From positions 1 to 33,418 of the forward strand of contig JAJQEE010000066.1 in assembly GCA_021201865.1 (NCBI GenBank): DNA of 33,418 nucleotides, read 5' to 3'. This document shows, in pieces, positions 9,964-20,300 of this stretch. Made by a program: the position numbers and the translations under genes. The notes under the pieces are model-generated. The model did no database searches. It was not told the origin of the DNA and worked only from the letters and a program-made list of their open reading frames with translations. Source of the DNA: Tannerellaceae bacterium (GTDB lineage Bacteria > Bacteroidota > Bacteroidia > Bacteroidales > Tannerellaceae). Position 1 is the first letter of the stretch, and each line of letters begins with the position of its first letter.

Positions 9964-10968
9964 TTATGGAATGGTTGTAATAAAGACCTCTTCTCCTTCC
10001 ATCCGGTAACTAAACGTATAGTGCTCCCGGAGTATCCTCAGGACATCCGAGATCCGGTCACTATAGAAAATTCCGATAAACTTATCCTGAAGGATATCCG
10101 GATCTTCCCAATGAATGGTGACCCCGTATGTACGTTCCAGATGTCTCAATACCTGTCGAAGTTCGACAGACCGGAACACTAATTCTCCTCTTAACCAGGC
10201 TGTTTCAAAACGATGATCGGTAGAGATCACCTCCAGATTTCCTGATTCTTTATTATACAGGATCTTTTCATTCGGTTTCAGGTAAACAGTCTGTACCGGA
10301 TCCGTATGAGTCATCACTTTGATACGGCCGGAAATCAGGCTCATCTCTACAATTTCCTCACAATCATAGGCATATACATTAAAGACTGTGCCCAGCACCT
10401 CCACATCCAACAGAGAAGTCCTCACAATAAAAGGTTTTTCTTCCTCTTTGGCCACCTCAAAGAAACCCTCTCCCTTCAATTCCACTTCCCGGTCTTTAAT
10501 TCCATAGTTCTGGCGGTAAGACAAAGAAGATTCCGCATTCAAACGGACTTTGGTTCCATCCGCAAGAAGTACAGTTGCCTGTTGCCCTTTCTCTGCCTCC
10601 ACTCTCCAGACCCGGTCTCCGGCTAATCCATCCATGGAACGGGATTGAAAGAAATAGACCGTCAAAGCACTTAATAAGGGGAGTAAAAGAATGGCAGCAA
10701 TCTTTCCTAAACGACGGATAAAGAGCCGGCGGCCATGCCGGCGGGACTGTTGTGTAATATGTTACAGAATTTCCCCCAGCACCTCTTCATGGGCCGGGTC
10801 CCGCTTCTCGTATTCCTCCCATAAACCGGAAAGATAGATTCCCAGCTCCGGGTCACCGGTCAGCTCTACCTCCTGTTTCAATTCATTCAGTTCCTCTTCT
10901 GTTATCACTCCGGAAAGGTAACGGGACAATAGATCATATACTCGTTTATCCATTATTCGATTCTTCAT
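9964..10968 (-). pseudogene. FecR anti-sigma factor interrupted by an in-frame stop, locus 1
   Basis: Read as one frame this is a 333-residue FecR. It has a cytoplasmic sigma-binding N-domain (MDKRVYDLLSRYLSGVITEE onward), a membrane helix around KIAAILLLPLLSALTVYFF, then the periplasmic FecR domain (VLLADGTKVRLNAESSLSY; FFEVAKEEEKPFIV; VLGTVFNVYAY) and the DUF4974 C-domain (FRSVELRQVLRHLERTYGV). A TAA at 10762-10764 in the same frame cuts it after residue 68, following GEIL. The code on both sides is intact and collinear, so this is a point nonsense change, not a frameshift; CAA to TAA is the simplest origin. The free N-domain might still bind sigma but could no longer sense SusC. The only later start is a weak TTG at 10665 inside the membrane helix. 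Confidence 0.85.
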
Positions 10969-11154
10969 GTATCAGTTATACACAGAAACAAGGGATCTAT
11001 AACATCCCCAAACAGATGTTCTAAAACACATAGCTGATAAACTGAAAGCAAAAATAGAACAGACCCGTGTGGAGTAAAATACCACAGGATTAGTATTTAT
11101 CTACCTATCACAGCGTAGCCGTTTTCAGTCAAACGGCAGGATAGAAAAGAAATA

Positions 11155-11727
11155 TTAATGAAAAAAGAATAGCAAAAACAGGACTGAAAAAGATTTTAGT
11201 TCCTCTCTCAGCCGGATTACAGCCTGAGACAATTGATTTCTTACGGACTGTTCTGACACGGAGATCCTGGCGGCGATCTCAGCAACCGGAATACCTTGTT
11301 CCTTATTCCACTCAAACAGTTCCCGCTGGCGTGGGGTCAATTTTTCTTTTGCCTTCTCAAGGGCCTGGTTAAATTCCCGGATAGATAGATTTAGTTCTAC
11401 ATTATTTTCAGCTAACAACTCTTTTTCTTCCATTCCTATCTCCTGCAGGAAATGTGTCCGGTTCAACCGGTTCCGGAATTCATTCAGCAAATGGTTCCGG
11501 GCAATTGTGAACAACCACGATTTAAAAGAACAGGAAGGATCAATCTGGTCACGCTTGAGCCACACTTTCAGGAAAGTCTCCTGAACAATATCCTGTGCGA
11601 CTGTCTCTGAGTGGGTAAGGGTAAGAACAAAGGCATACAATCGCGGAGCATATTCCTCATACAACCGGGTAAAGTCTTTGTAGGAACCGGCCATAAGTTT
11701 TCTTAGAATGTCTTGTTCTTGATCCAT
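11155..11727 (-). CDS. ECF RNA polymerase sigma factor, locus 1
   Basis: A 190-residue sigma-70 of the Bacteroidetes ECF group paired with FecR. Region 2 covers about residues 20-90, with DIVQETFLKVWLKRDQID and FKSWLFTIARNHLLNEFRNR. Region 4 (about 128-178) contains LTPRQRELFEWNKEQGIPV and a helix-turn-helix around ARISVSEQSVRNQLSQAV. ATG at 11727. It is the first gene of locus 1, with fecR 186 bases downstream, which is the standard order. It should switch on susCD and the sulfatase when the SusC-FecR signal releases it. Because fecR1 carries a stop codon here, control of this sigma may be abnormal. Confidence 0.93.
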   Translation of the reverse strand: MDQEQDILRKLMAGSYKDFTRLYEEYAPRLYAFVLTLTHSETVAQDIVQETFLKVWLKRDQIDPSCSFKSWLFTIARNHLLNEFRNRLNRTHFLQEIGMEEKELLAENNVELNLSIREFNQALEKAKEKLTPRQRELFEWNKEQGIPVAEIAARISVSEQSVRNQLSQAVIRLREELKSFSVLFLLFFFH

Positions 11728-11749
11728 AGGAAACGGGTTAACGTTCCTA

Positions 11750-11757
11750 CAAATATA
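11750..11757 (-). promoter_or_regulatory. -7 box of the ECF sigma gene
   Basis: TATATTTG on the minus strand fits TAnnTTTG exactly, 22 bases before the ATG at 11727, implying a very short leader. No TTTG is found at the -33 distance, which is common for activator- or sigma-dependent promoters. Confidence 0.5.
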
Positions 11758-11845
11758 GAAGTTCTATTCTAATTCCATTCTTTCAGGGAGATATTTCTCT
11801 TCTCTTGAGCTACTCTCTATCCACATCTTTATAGTCCCTGGAATA

Positions 11846-12033
11846 ATCCCGGAGGGATTTCCTGTGAATAACCGTGGGATACAATCCCATGGTTATTCAT
11901 TGGAAGGAAGTGAGAGCCCCGACAGGGGGTCAAAGGGGATTTTGTTCACCTCCTCCGGATCTAAAGTAGTAGGGAGGTATTTTTCCCGTGGGATATACAT
12001 CCCACGGTTATTCACAGGAAATCCCTCCGGGAT
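11846..12033. repeat. Palindromic repeat family A, 35-bp perfect inverted ends
   Basis: Perfect 35-bp inverted arms (11846-11880 and 11999-12033) enclose 118 bases. Each arm also runs into its own smaller hairpin around GTGGGAT/ATCCCA. The core word CAGGAAATCCCTCCGGGAT recurs in degraded form at 25709-25727 and near 24067-24094. It lies between the end of locus 2 and the promoter of locus 1 and could also terminate locus 2 transcripts. No coding content. Family not recognised; it looks like a REP- or MITE-type element. Confidence 0.75.
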
Positions 12034-12053
12034 AAAAGACTTTTAGAGGGGGA

Positions 12054-13823
12054 TTAATTTACTCTTTTCAGGACTAACAGGAAGAGATCCATTACCTGTT
12101 CACCGGGAATATCAACAGCCTGGAGAGTGAGCTCCCGGAGCTCCCGGTCCAGCCGGATCGTACCTAAAGAGAAAGGTGCAAAACCTTTCATATAGGATTC
12201 TGTACGGGGAACACGGTCCAATTCCGCGCCGGTCATAGGCGTATCATTTGACTGGGTCAGACGGGACAGCAGTTCCTCCTTGCCTGCCTTCAGAGAGATT
12301 AAAGCCCCCACATCCGTAGCTGCACAATTATAATAGATAATTGCTTCAAAAAGCCCTTCCTGTTCCACAGCGACAGGCCAGATAATCTGGTCTGCAGGAC
12401 TCTTCCAATGGGTAAAATAGGAGCAGTTCGGATAACGGTTGGATCGACGGATCTCTCCGGAAGGGGTTCCGTCACGGGCCGGAAGTTTGGAAAAATGTTC
12501 GTCCGGATGCCCGACGACAAAAGGACGGAGATCTTTCTCCGGCAAACTACCCAGCACCTCTTCTCTATACCAATCCACTTTTTCCTGCATCTGTAATACT
12601 AAGCCAGGATGCAAAGCGGACACATCCACAGTCTGTTCCCTATCCGTTGACAGATCAAACAATTGCCGGTCCGCACTAAAAAGCCACTTCCCCTGCCGGA
12701 CACTGATACGGTCATTCCAGGTTGAAACCAGTGTCCGGTCTGTCTCTTCCGTCTCACCCGACAACGCCGGCACCAGACTGATCCCATCCAAGGGGTGAAA
12801 ATAATCAGGAGAGAGACCTGCCAGTTCCGTCAGTGTAGGCAGGAGATCCACAGTACCACTCAGTTGGTTGATGATCCGTCCCGGAGGGATCTTTTCCGGC
12901 CAACGGACTAATAAAGGAGAGCGCACCCCACCTTCATCCGTAGAGCCTTTCCGCCCTTTCATTCCGCCATTCCAGCGGTCACTGTTCGGGCCATTATCCG
13001 TCAGGTAAAGAATAATCGTATGTTCATCCAATCCCAATTCCTCCAATGTCTGCATCACCCGTCCTACATTCCAGTCGATATTCTCTGTCAATGCCAGTGC
13101 TGCACGGGTAAAGGCCAGGTCTTCCTTCTCCGGGTCCGTAGCACGTTGGCGGATCTCCCGGTCCTCCACTAAGTCCCACCATATGTCCGGGACCTGCATC
13201 GGACTATGGGGAGTGTTGTAAGGTAGGTAAACAAAGAAAGGCTGTTCCCGGTGTTGCCGGATATATTCAATCGCATGAGTTGTCAGGTCATCAATGATAA
13301 ACCCATCCCCATACACAATTTCCCCGTTACGTTCCAGCAAGGGGTTCCAGTAATTCCCCCAATGCCCGGAGCAGAAACCGTAGAATTCATCAAAACCCCG
13401 TGCATTCGGATGATAAGGATATTGAGTTCCGTTATGCCACTTGCCAAAAGCAGCCGTTGCATATCCACCTTGTTTCAGATAATCTGCGAGCGTCATCTCA
13501 TCCGGATTCATCCGTTCTCCACCCTCCGACACATCCCGGACTCCACTACGGGCAGCATATCTGCCGGTTAGTAGCTCCGCCCGGGTCGGAGAAGAGACCG
13601 GGCAGACATAAAAGTTCGTAAAGGCAGCCCCCTCTCTTCCGATCCGGTCTATATGAGGAGTGGAAACAGAGAGATTCCCATTCATGGACAGGTCACCCCA
13701 CCCCTGGTCATCCGCCAGGATCAACACCATATTCGGAGCAGCAGTCTGTGCCTGTAAGAGAGAACAGGCAACTATTCCGCAGCCTGTCAGGCCACAGGAA
13801 AGAAGTATACGGGTCTTTTTCAT
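12054..13823 (-). CDS. Ser-type sulfatase with C-terminal beta-rich extension, locus 2
   Basis: A 589-residue secreted sulfatase of family S1. Signal peptide about residues 1-26 (ending LLQAQ). Metal site in MVLILADDQGWGDLS. The formylglycine motif is S77-S-P79-T-R81, then AELLTGRYA, again a serine type. Other landmarks are FGKWHNG, PHSPMQVP and LTDNGPNSDRWNGGMKGRKG. Beyond the catalytic core, the last 150 or so residues form an extra beta-rich module, which may help bind the sugar chain. It follows the other sulfatase after an 11-base gap, so the two are cotranscribed and probably act on the same glycan at different sulfate positions. Specificity is unknown; the core resembles arylsulfatase A/GALNS relatives. 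Confidence 0.92.
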   Translation of the reverse strand: MKKTRILLSCGLTGCGIVACSLLQAQTAAPNMVLILADDQGWGDLSMNGNLSVSTPHIDRIGREGAAFTNFYVCPVSSPTRAELLTGRYAARSGVRDVSEGGERMNPDEMTLADYLKQGGYATAAFGKWHNGTQYPYHPNARGFDEFYGFCSGHWGNYWNPLLERNGEIVYGDGFIIDDLTTHAIEYIRQHREQPFFVYLPYNTPHSPMQVPDIWWDLVEDREIRQRATDPEKEDLAFTRAALALTENIDWNVGRVMQTLEELGLDEHTIILYLTDNGPNSDRWNGGMKGRKGSTDEGGVRSPLLVRWPEKIPPGRIINQLSGTVDLLPTLTELAGLSPDYFHPLDGISLVPALSGETEETDRTLVSTWNDRISVRQGKWLFSADRQLFDLSTDREQTVDVSALHPGLVLQMQEKVDWYREEVLGSLPEKDLRPFVVGHPDEHFSKLPARDGTPSGEIRRSNRYPNCSYFTHWKSPADQIIWPVAVEQEGLFEAIIYYNCAATDVGALISLKAGKEELLSRLTQSNDTPMTGAELDRVPRTESYMKGFAPFSLGTIRLDRELRELTLQAVDIPGEQVMDLFLLVLKRVN

Positions 13824-13834
13824 ACCAGGGAAGT

Positions 13835-15409
13835 CTACCGGCGGCTATGCTCTTGTTGCACAATTTTCCGCAATAAACCGGACAATTCCTTTACCCGCCC
13901 GGATTCCTGAAAGTAGAGGTTCGATTGTTCACCCGGATCCGTTGTCAAATGGTAGAGCTGTCCGGAGGGTCCCCCGGGGACAGGCGTAATCACAGACGGA
14001 TAGGTAAATCCACCGGAACCCAGACAATCAATATATTTCCAATCTCCTGATGTGATTGCCAGATTCCCGGACGAGGAGATATAGATCAGGTGATCCCTGA
14101 CTGCCTCTTTCTGTTGCCCGGTCAGGACGGGATACAGGCTGAAACTATCCTCTGCATCCTGATCATTCAGGGGGATATGGTTCATATCCGCAAAAGTGGC
14201 CAGCAGGTCTATCAGGCTAACCGTATGGTCATACGTTTGTCCCCCCCGGATCTGAGCCGGCCATTTCACAATAAAAGGGACCCGGTGTCCACCTTCCCAG
14301 GCATCCCCTTTTTGTCCTCTCCACGGTCCGCTACTGGCATGTCCGTAGAGCTGCGTATCCTCCTCCTCCCAGGCTGAACCATTGTCACTGGCAAAGATCA
14401 CGATCGTATTTTCTTCAATGCCTAACCGGGACAGTACCCTGTTCACCCGTGCCACCACATCATCAATTTGTCCGATAAAATCACCATAGGTTCCCATGGC
14501 AGATGTACCTTTAAAATCGTCATTCGGCATCCAGGGCGTATGCGGTCCGGTCAGGGGGAGATAGAGCATAAACGGTTTGTCCGGTTGTCCGGCCACATGG
14601 TTCTCTATAAAAGAGATCCCTTCGTTCACGATATGATCCAGGCAATCTTCCACTTTGAAAGAGCGGGACATTTCCCCGTTCCGCCACCAGACACCCCGGT
14701 CCCAGTAAATATCCTCTTCATTCCGGGCATGTTTCCGGTCCCACGCATAGACCGTGCGCTCCAATGCAGTAGGATACAGGTCAGCTGTCAGGACGATATC
14801 CGGGTCAATTGCCTGCCCGTTCCGCAGGAAAACATAGGGTGGCATATCTAAGGAAGCTGGAAGGATAAACGAATAATCAAATCCCATTTCATTCGGACCA
14901 TTCAGAACCGGCTTACTAAAATCGGTGTTCGTATAGCCCAAAGTCTGGCGGTTAAGGATTTGCGGTTGGGAAGGATCTTTCCGTTGCCACTCCACCCCCA
15001 GATGCCACTTACCGACACAAGCGGTTGTGTAACCGGCTTTTTGCATTACCGAGCCGATCGTCTCCCGTCCATTGTCAATCAACGGAGGCAGATAGCCCCA
15101 GTAGGAATCTTTTGCCGGAGCCCGGAAAAAATACTGTCCGGTTAAAAGACCGTAACGGGAAGGAATACTCACCGCTCCTCCCGCATGGGCATCCCGGAAG
15201 TTGAGTCCCTGGGAAGCCAGCCTGTCAATATGGGGAGTCTGTGTACGGGCCAGCGGATTGAAAGAAGAGACATCTCCATAACCCATATCATCCGCCAGTA
15301 TGATTACCACATTCGGTTTCTCGTGTGCCTGTGTTACTACAGGTATCAGACAGGCAGCCACTCCAGCCAGCGGAGTCCACCGGATTATCTTTCGATTTAT
15401 ATTTTTCAT
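13835..15409 (-). CDS. Ser-type sulfatase, first of a tandem pair, locus 2
   Basis: A 524-residue sulfatase of family S1. The start is set at the ATG at 15409, which gives a clean signal peptide (MKNINRKIIRW to VVTQA); the frame stays open upstream but that part is not signal-like. ATG 15415 is the alternative. Metal ligands lie in VVIILADDMGYGDVSSF. The formylglycine motif is S81-I-P83-S-R85, then YGLLTG, a serine type. GKWHLG, GPHTPW and FASDNGS complete the active-site set, and WRGQKGDAWEGGHRVP is typical of arylsulfatases. It lies about 390 bases after susD2, with its own probable promoter, so it may be expressed apart from susCD. Confidence 0.93.
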   Translation of the reverse strand: MKNINRKIIRWTPLAGVAACLIPVVTQAHEKPNVVIILADDMGYGDVSSFNPLARTQTPHIDRLASQGLNFRDAHAGGAVSIPSRYGLLTGQYFFRAPAKDSYWGYLPPLIDNGRETIGSVMQKAGYTTACVGKWHLGVEWQRKDPSQPQILNRQTLGYTNTDFSKPVLNGPNEMGFDYSFILPASLDMPPYVFLRNGQAIDPDIVLTADLYPTALERTVYAWDRKHARNEEDIYWDRGVWWRNGEMSRSFKVEDCLDHIVNEGISFIENHVAGQPDKPFMLYLPLTGPHTPWMPNDDFKGTSAMGTYGDFIGQIDDVVARVNRVLSRLGIEENTIVIFASDNGSAWEEEDTQLYGHASSGPWRGQKGDAWEGGHRVPFIVKWPAQIRGGQTYDHTVSLIDLLATFADMNHIPLNDQDAEDSFSLYPVLTGQQKEAVRDHLIYISSSGNLAITSGDWKYIDCLGSGGFTYPSVITPVPGGPSGQLYHLTTDPGEQSNLYFQESGRVKELSGLLRKIVQQEHSRR

Positions 15410-15437
15410 GATCATCAGGTTGTTTTTTATTCTATCA

Positions 15438-15458
15438 TACAAATATACTATATTTGTA
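15438..15458 (-). promoter_or_regulatory. Palindromic promoter before the sulfatase pair
   Basis: A 21-base perfect palindrome (centre 15448) contains TATATTTG, a TAnnTTTG -7 box, on both strands. The minus-strand copy (15440-15447) is about 30 bases before the sulfatase ATG. The symmetry could instead be an operator. A TTTG at the -33 distance was not found. Confidence 0.5.
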
Positions 15459-15573
15459 AAACGAGTAAGAGAAAAAGAACACACAGGCAAAAAGCAAAAA
15501 AGTTTTGTTAAAGGGGATTTGCGGTCCGGCAAGTCCCCATATAAAGCTCCGGTTCCCCTTCTTGGTCGGAGGG

Positions 15574-15708
15574 GATATATTATCCCCGACTAAACGGGTA
15601 TGAGGATCTCCGGATCCGGAATCTAATAAATACCCATCAGAATAGAGCAAAAGGTATTATAAGCGGATCAAAGATCCTGATACCCAACAGGCGGGGATCC
15701 GGAGATCC
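15574..15708. repeat. Imperfect palindromic intergenic repeat
   Basis: Perfect 14-base arms at 15604-15617 and 15695-15708 (GGATCTCCGGATCC and its complement) enclose 77 bases. The 44 bases at 15574-15617 match 36 of 44 positions of 24634-24677, so this is a dispersed family. With the promoter and the CTGCG repeats it fills the 390-base gap between susD2 and the sulfatase. No coding content was seen. Confidence 0.6.
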
Positions 15709-15753
15709 CCTTCAACAAAGCAACCAAGTTGACATAGAAATTAAAATATAAAA

Positions 15754-15790
15754 ATCTGCGTTTCTCTGCGCCTGTCTGCGTGCTCTGCGT
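15754..15790. repeat. Short degenerate tandem repeat (CTGCG, period about 10)
   Basis: CTGCG occurs at 15756, 15766, 15776 and 15785, separated by pyrimidine-rich spacers, ending just 10 bases before the susD2 stop codon. It may affect the 3' end of the susCD message; function unknown. Confidence 0.6.
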
Positions 15791-15799
15791 TCCATATTA

Positions 15800-17363
15800 T
15801 CAATATCCCGGATTTTGCTGCATGTTGGAGTTGGCCTGCATTTCACGGAGCGGGATCGGGAATAAGAGCTGGGTTTCCCCGTAAGTCTTTCCGTTGTAGG
15901 ACTGATATCCGATAAAAGGCACATATTCCCCGGTCGCATCCTGACGGATCAGGCGGGTACGCAGGATATCAAACCACATTTTGTTCTCGTAACAGAGTTC
16001 AAAATAGCGCTGGTCCCAGACCGCTTTCTCAAAGCTGTTTTTATCCGTTGCCGTGAAAGGCTCCAGCCCGGCACGGGTACGGATCTGGTTCAAGGCATCC
16101 AATGCCCTGCTATTTGCCGCCCCGTCTGCATTGACCTGGGCTTCCGCATAGAGCAATAACACATCAGCATACCGGTAGATCGTCCAGTTCAGATCCGATT
16201 GTCCGACTACGTCAATTGCCTGTTTATCAAAAAACTTATGAATATAATACCCCCCCGAAATCCATAAACTCCAGTTCCGGTGCTCCGGTAGCAAATTTAT
16301 TCGGATGTCCTTTGTAAGTGGTAAAGAAAAACTGCTTCTCTTCCACCCGTTTATCTCCGGGAGCAAAACTTTCCACAAACTCTTTCCGGGGAACTAAGCT
16401 ACCATATTCGAGGTTAAAAGCAGACATACCGGAACGGGTCGGCAACATGACGCAAACCGCTTCATTGCTACCTACAATTTTCTGATTGGGCCCTACCACC
16501 TTATCCATATTCACACCATATTGGATCTGGAAAATAAACTCTCCCCGGTTGTTATTCGCCGGATCCCAAAGATATTCATACGAAGGGAACAGGGAATAGG
16601 ATTGGGACTCGATCACGGCCAACGTACGTTTGGCAGATTCAGCATAATATTGCGAACCTCCCTGCACCGGATAGCCGGCATAGGTCAGATAGACATCCGC
16701 CAACAGGGTACGGACCGCATTCAGGGACACCCTCCCCGTCTCTTCCTTTACAGGCAGCGGAGCCTGTTCCGCAGAGAGGAGATCCGGAATGATGATCTCA
16801 TCATAGATCTCCTTCACCGGGTCACGGGTCACCTGTAATTCTCCTAACTCCGATTGTACATGCAGGATCTTGGGCACATCCCCGAAGATACGTACCAGAT
16901 AAAAATAATACATTGCACGCCAGAAACGGATCTCGCCGCGGTACTTTTCCAACACTTCTTTATCCAGACCGGTAAACTCTTCTAATTTATTCAATGCCAG
17001 GTTACAATCTGCAATCCCGGCATAGCAGCCTACCCACCAATCTTCCAGATAAGAGGTCCGGGCACTCACGGTCAATCCTTCAAAATCCTTATAGTTGGAC
17101 TGGGAGTTTTCAGAAGTTGCTTTGTCCGTCATATATTCCAGCAACAGGATCGAATTACTTCCCCAGCCGGAAACCATCCGGTTAAAGACGGCCGACCGGA
17201 TATAGGCACTATTGGCCAATGCTTCTGCTGATTCCGCACTACTCAACCCCGACTCTGAAGTCAGGTTACCGGTAGGCATATGATCCAGAAAGTCGTTACA
17301 GGAGACCAACCCTAAGCAACAAATAAGACTGATAAATAATTGTTTGTATTTCATAATAATCAT
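15800..17363 (-). pseudogene. susD-like: SusD/RagB-family lipoprotein split by a poly-G frameshift, locus 2
   Basis: The first 375-codon frame begins with a lipoprotein signal (LICCLGLVSC) and the SusD opening NDFLDHMPTGNLTSESGL, with the helical core FWRAMYYFYLVRIFGDVP. It then runs into a stop just after a G7 run (16250-16256). The rest of SusD continues in the next frame: YYIHKFFDKQA, RYADVLLLYAEAQVNADG, LNQIRTRAGLEPF, RYFELCYENKMWFDILRTR and the ending NSNMQQNPGY. Reading the run as G6 joins DFGG to YYIHKFF without loss, giving 520 residues of normal family length. The break removes the conserved C-terminal third, so the product as written should not work. The start codon is 5 bases after the susC stop. 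Could be a real mutation, a slippage switch, or a sequencing error. Confidence 0.9.
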
Positions 17364-17368
17364 ACGTA

Positions 17369-20300
17369 TTAGAATTTAACATTTAAGCCTACGGTCCAGG
17401 TGCGGGCTTTCGGTTCGCTGAAGTCATCAATCCCCTGGCCAAACGTAGCATCATAGCGGGTCGTCACTTCCGGGTCATATCCGGTATAGTTGGTAATACA
17501 GAACAGATTCTGTGCACTGACATACACGCGGAGAGCCTCTAACCCGGCCTTTTTGATCAGTTGCCGGTCAAAGTTATAACCCAGTACTAAGTTCTGTCCC
17601 CGGACGAAAGAGCCATTCTGCATCCAGTGCGTATCCGGATAGGAGTCATAATAGGTACTCATCGGACGGCGCTGTGCCACCATCGTGTTCTGATTGGCAG
17701 GGGTCCAGGCATTCAGGTTCGTACGAAACCCGTTTGCCACACCGGAACGGTCCTCCGCATTATGCGTAGAGGCATTCACCACCTGGTGGCCGATCACAAA
17801 ACGGAGATCAAAAGAGAGATCAAAGTTTTTCCAGAGGAATGTATTGGAAAGGGTCATGGTCCAGTCCGGAGAGGTCTTGCCAATGATACTATTATCATCA
17901 TTGTTGATCACCCCATCATTGTTCAGGTCGGCATATTTAATATCACCCGGCAACCGGTTGTAGCGGGCCGCCTCCTCTGCTTCATGTTCACCCCAGGTGC
18001 CCAGCCGGGTCAGTCCCCACAAAGAACCCACCGGTTCTCCTACCCGGAGAATCATCAGTTCCCCCTGTGCATGCGTGGGTCCCGGAAAGATATCCTCATT
18101 GTTTTCTCCCAACTTAGTGACCTTGTTTTTATTTTTATTGAACAGAACTGTGGTCATCCAGTTAAAATCATTCGTCTTGATGTTATGGGTATTCAACGTC
18201 AGCTCAATCCCCTGGTTCCGTACAGAACCTATATTTCTCATGACCGTCTGTAAACCGGATGTAGAAGGGATCGGAGCATCCAGCAACAGATCACTGGTGT
18301 TTTTCAGGTAATAGTCCGCCTCCAGAGAGATCCGCTGGTTCAGGATGGAAATATCAAATCCGGCATCCCATTGCAACGTCTTTTCCCATTTCAGATCCGG
18401 ATTTCCGAAAGAAGAGCGATACAAAGCCGTATAGTATTCCCGGTTAAAGATCACATTCGCAGAAGACAGCTCCTGCAGGAAACGGTAGCTACCAATCTCC
18501 TGGTTCCCTGTTTCCCCGACACTGGTTCTAAGCTTCAGGTTATCAATCCAGGAAATATTCCGGATAAAATCCTCTTCCGACATCCGCCAGGCAATAGCAA
18601 AGGAGGGGAAGAAAGCATATCTATTATTCTTACCAAATTTGGAAGAACCATCAAAACGGCCGGTTGCCGTAAACAAATATTTCTGCATCAGGTTGTAATT
18701 GACCCGGGCAAAGTAGGAATTGATAGACCAGGTTTCATCTGTTGACTGGGACGGCATCGTCACCGTTCCCGCCTGCAGGTAATGCCACTGGTAAAAGTCA
18801 TCACTGAAATTCCGCGATTCGGCCACTAACTCTTCCGAATAGCGCTGCTGCCAGCTTAACCCTACCATCGCATTCAGTCGATGGTCCTTTCCGAACTCCT
18901 TATTCCAGTTGAAATAGTTCTCATTCTGCCAGTAGACCTGGTTCTTAGTCCTGATCTCTGCAATACCGCCCTGTGTCTTGCTAAACTGGATCAATTCCTT
19001 TCCGGAATAATAATTCTTTTTCATGTTAGCCACATCAACGGCAAAGGTAGACTTGAATGTCAGGTCTTTGGTGATCGTAAAATCCAAATACATATCCGCC
19101 AGCACCTGGGAATTGGTAGATTCATTCACCATCTCTTCCAGGTAACGGGAAGGAGTGTCCTGCACCGCACCGGGAAAATCCCGGTTACTTCCCCACGATC
19201 CGTCCGGATACTTAACAGGAATGATCGGAATCGCCTCCTGCACCAGACGTTTGATCTTATAATCATCATAGAGATCATTCCCTTTACTGTAGTTGTAAGA
19301 CATATTCACCCCGAACTTCAACCACTCCCTAAGCTGGGTATCCATATTCAGACGTCCATTGTAGCGGTCTAAGTAGTTATTCTTCATCAGGGCCTCTTTG
19401 TGCATATACCCCAGGTGGACACTATAAAGGACCTTATCCCCTCCACCCCGGACACTTACCTGGTGGTTATGGGACACCGCTGTCCGGTAAGCCTCATCCT
19501 GCCAGTCGGTGTCATACAACGGATTTCCGTTCGCATCAAACAGCGAAGGCATATTGGCCGGGTTCACTTTCGAATATTGCCCGTTGGCATATCCTGTCGG
19601 ATCATATTTGGCAGCATTGTCCCAGGTCGTGTTGTAGTTCTCCCACCATTCCTGAGCATTCATCAGATCTAACTTCTTCGCCATCTTTCCGGTAGAGACA
19701 TATCCGTCGTAGGAGATTTCCGGTTTATCCATCTTAAATCCCCTTTTCGTGGTGATCATCACCACCCCATTGGCACCACGCGCCCCGTAGATAGCCGTAG
19801 CCGAAGCATCTTTCAGGATCTCCAGCGATTCGATCTCACTTGGGTTCAGCAGGTTTATATTGGCAACCCCGATGATTCCATCCACAACATACAAAGGATC
19901 ATTGGAAGAGTTGATTGAGTTTTCCCCACGGATACGAACCCGCACCTGGCCATCCGCCCGGCCGCTATTCTCAAAGATCTCCACACCGGCAGCCCTTCCC
20001 GACAACGCCTGTCCGACATTCACAGACGGACGGTCCAGCAACTGATCCGCTTTGACATTGGAAACAGAGCCGGTCAGGTCACTTTTCTTCATGGTTCCAT
20101 ACCCCACGACCACCACTTCATCCAGCGCCTGGCTATCTTCCTGCAAACGGATATCCAGTACCGTCTGGTTACCTACTGCGATTTCCACCGGTATATAGCC
20201 AATGTAGGTAACCACCAGCACAGCACCCGGAGACACACGCAGGGAAAAGTTCCCATCCAGGTCGGTAATCGTCCCGTTGGAAGTTCCCTTTTCCACAATA

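Noticed and set aside
15754-15790. A CRISPR array
   Set aside because: The repeat unit is about 5 bases at a 10-base period; far too short, and no cas gene is present.
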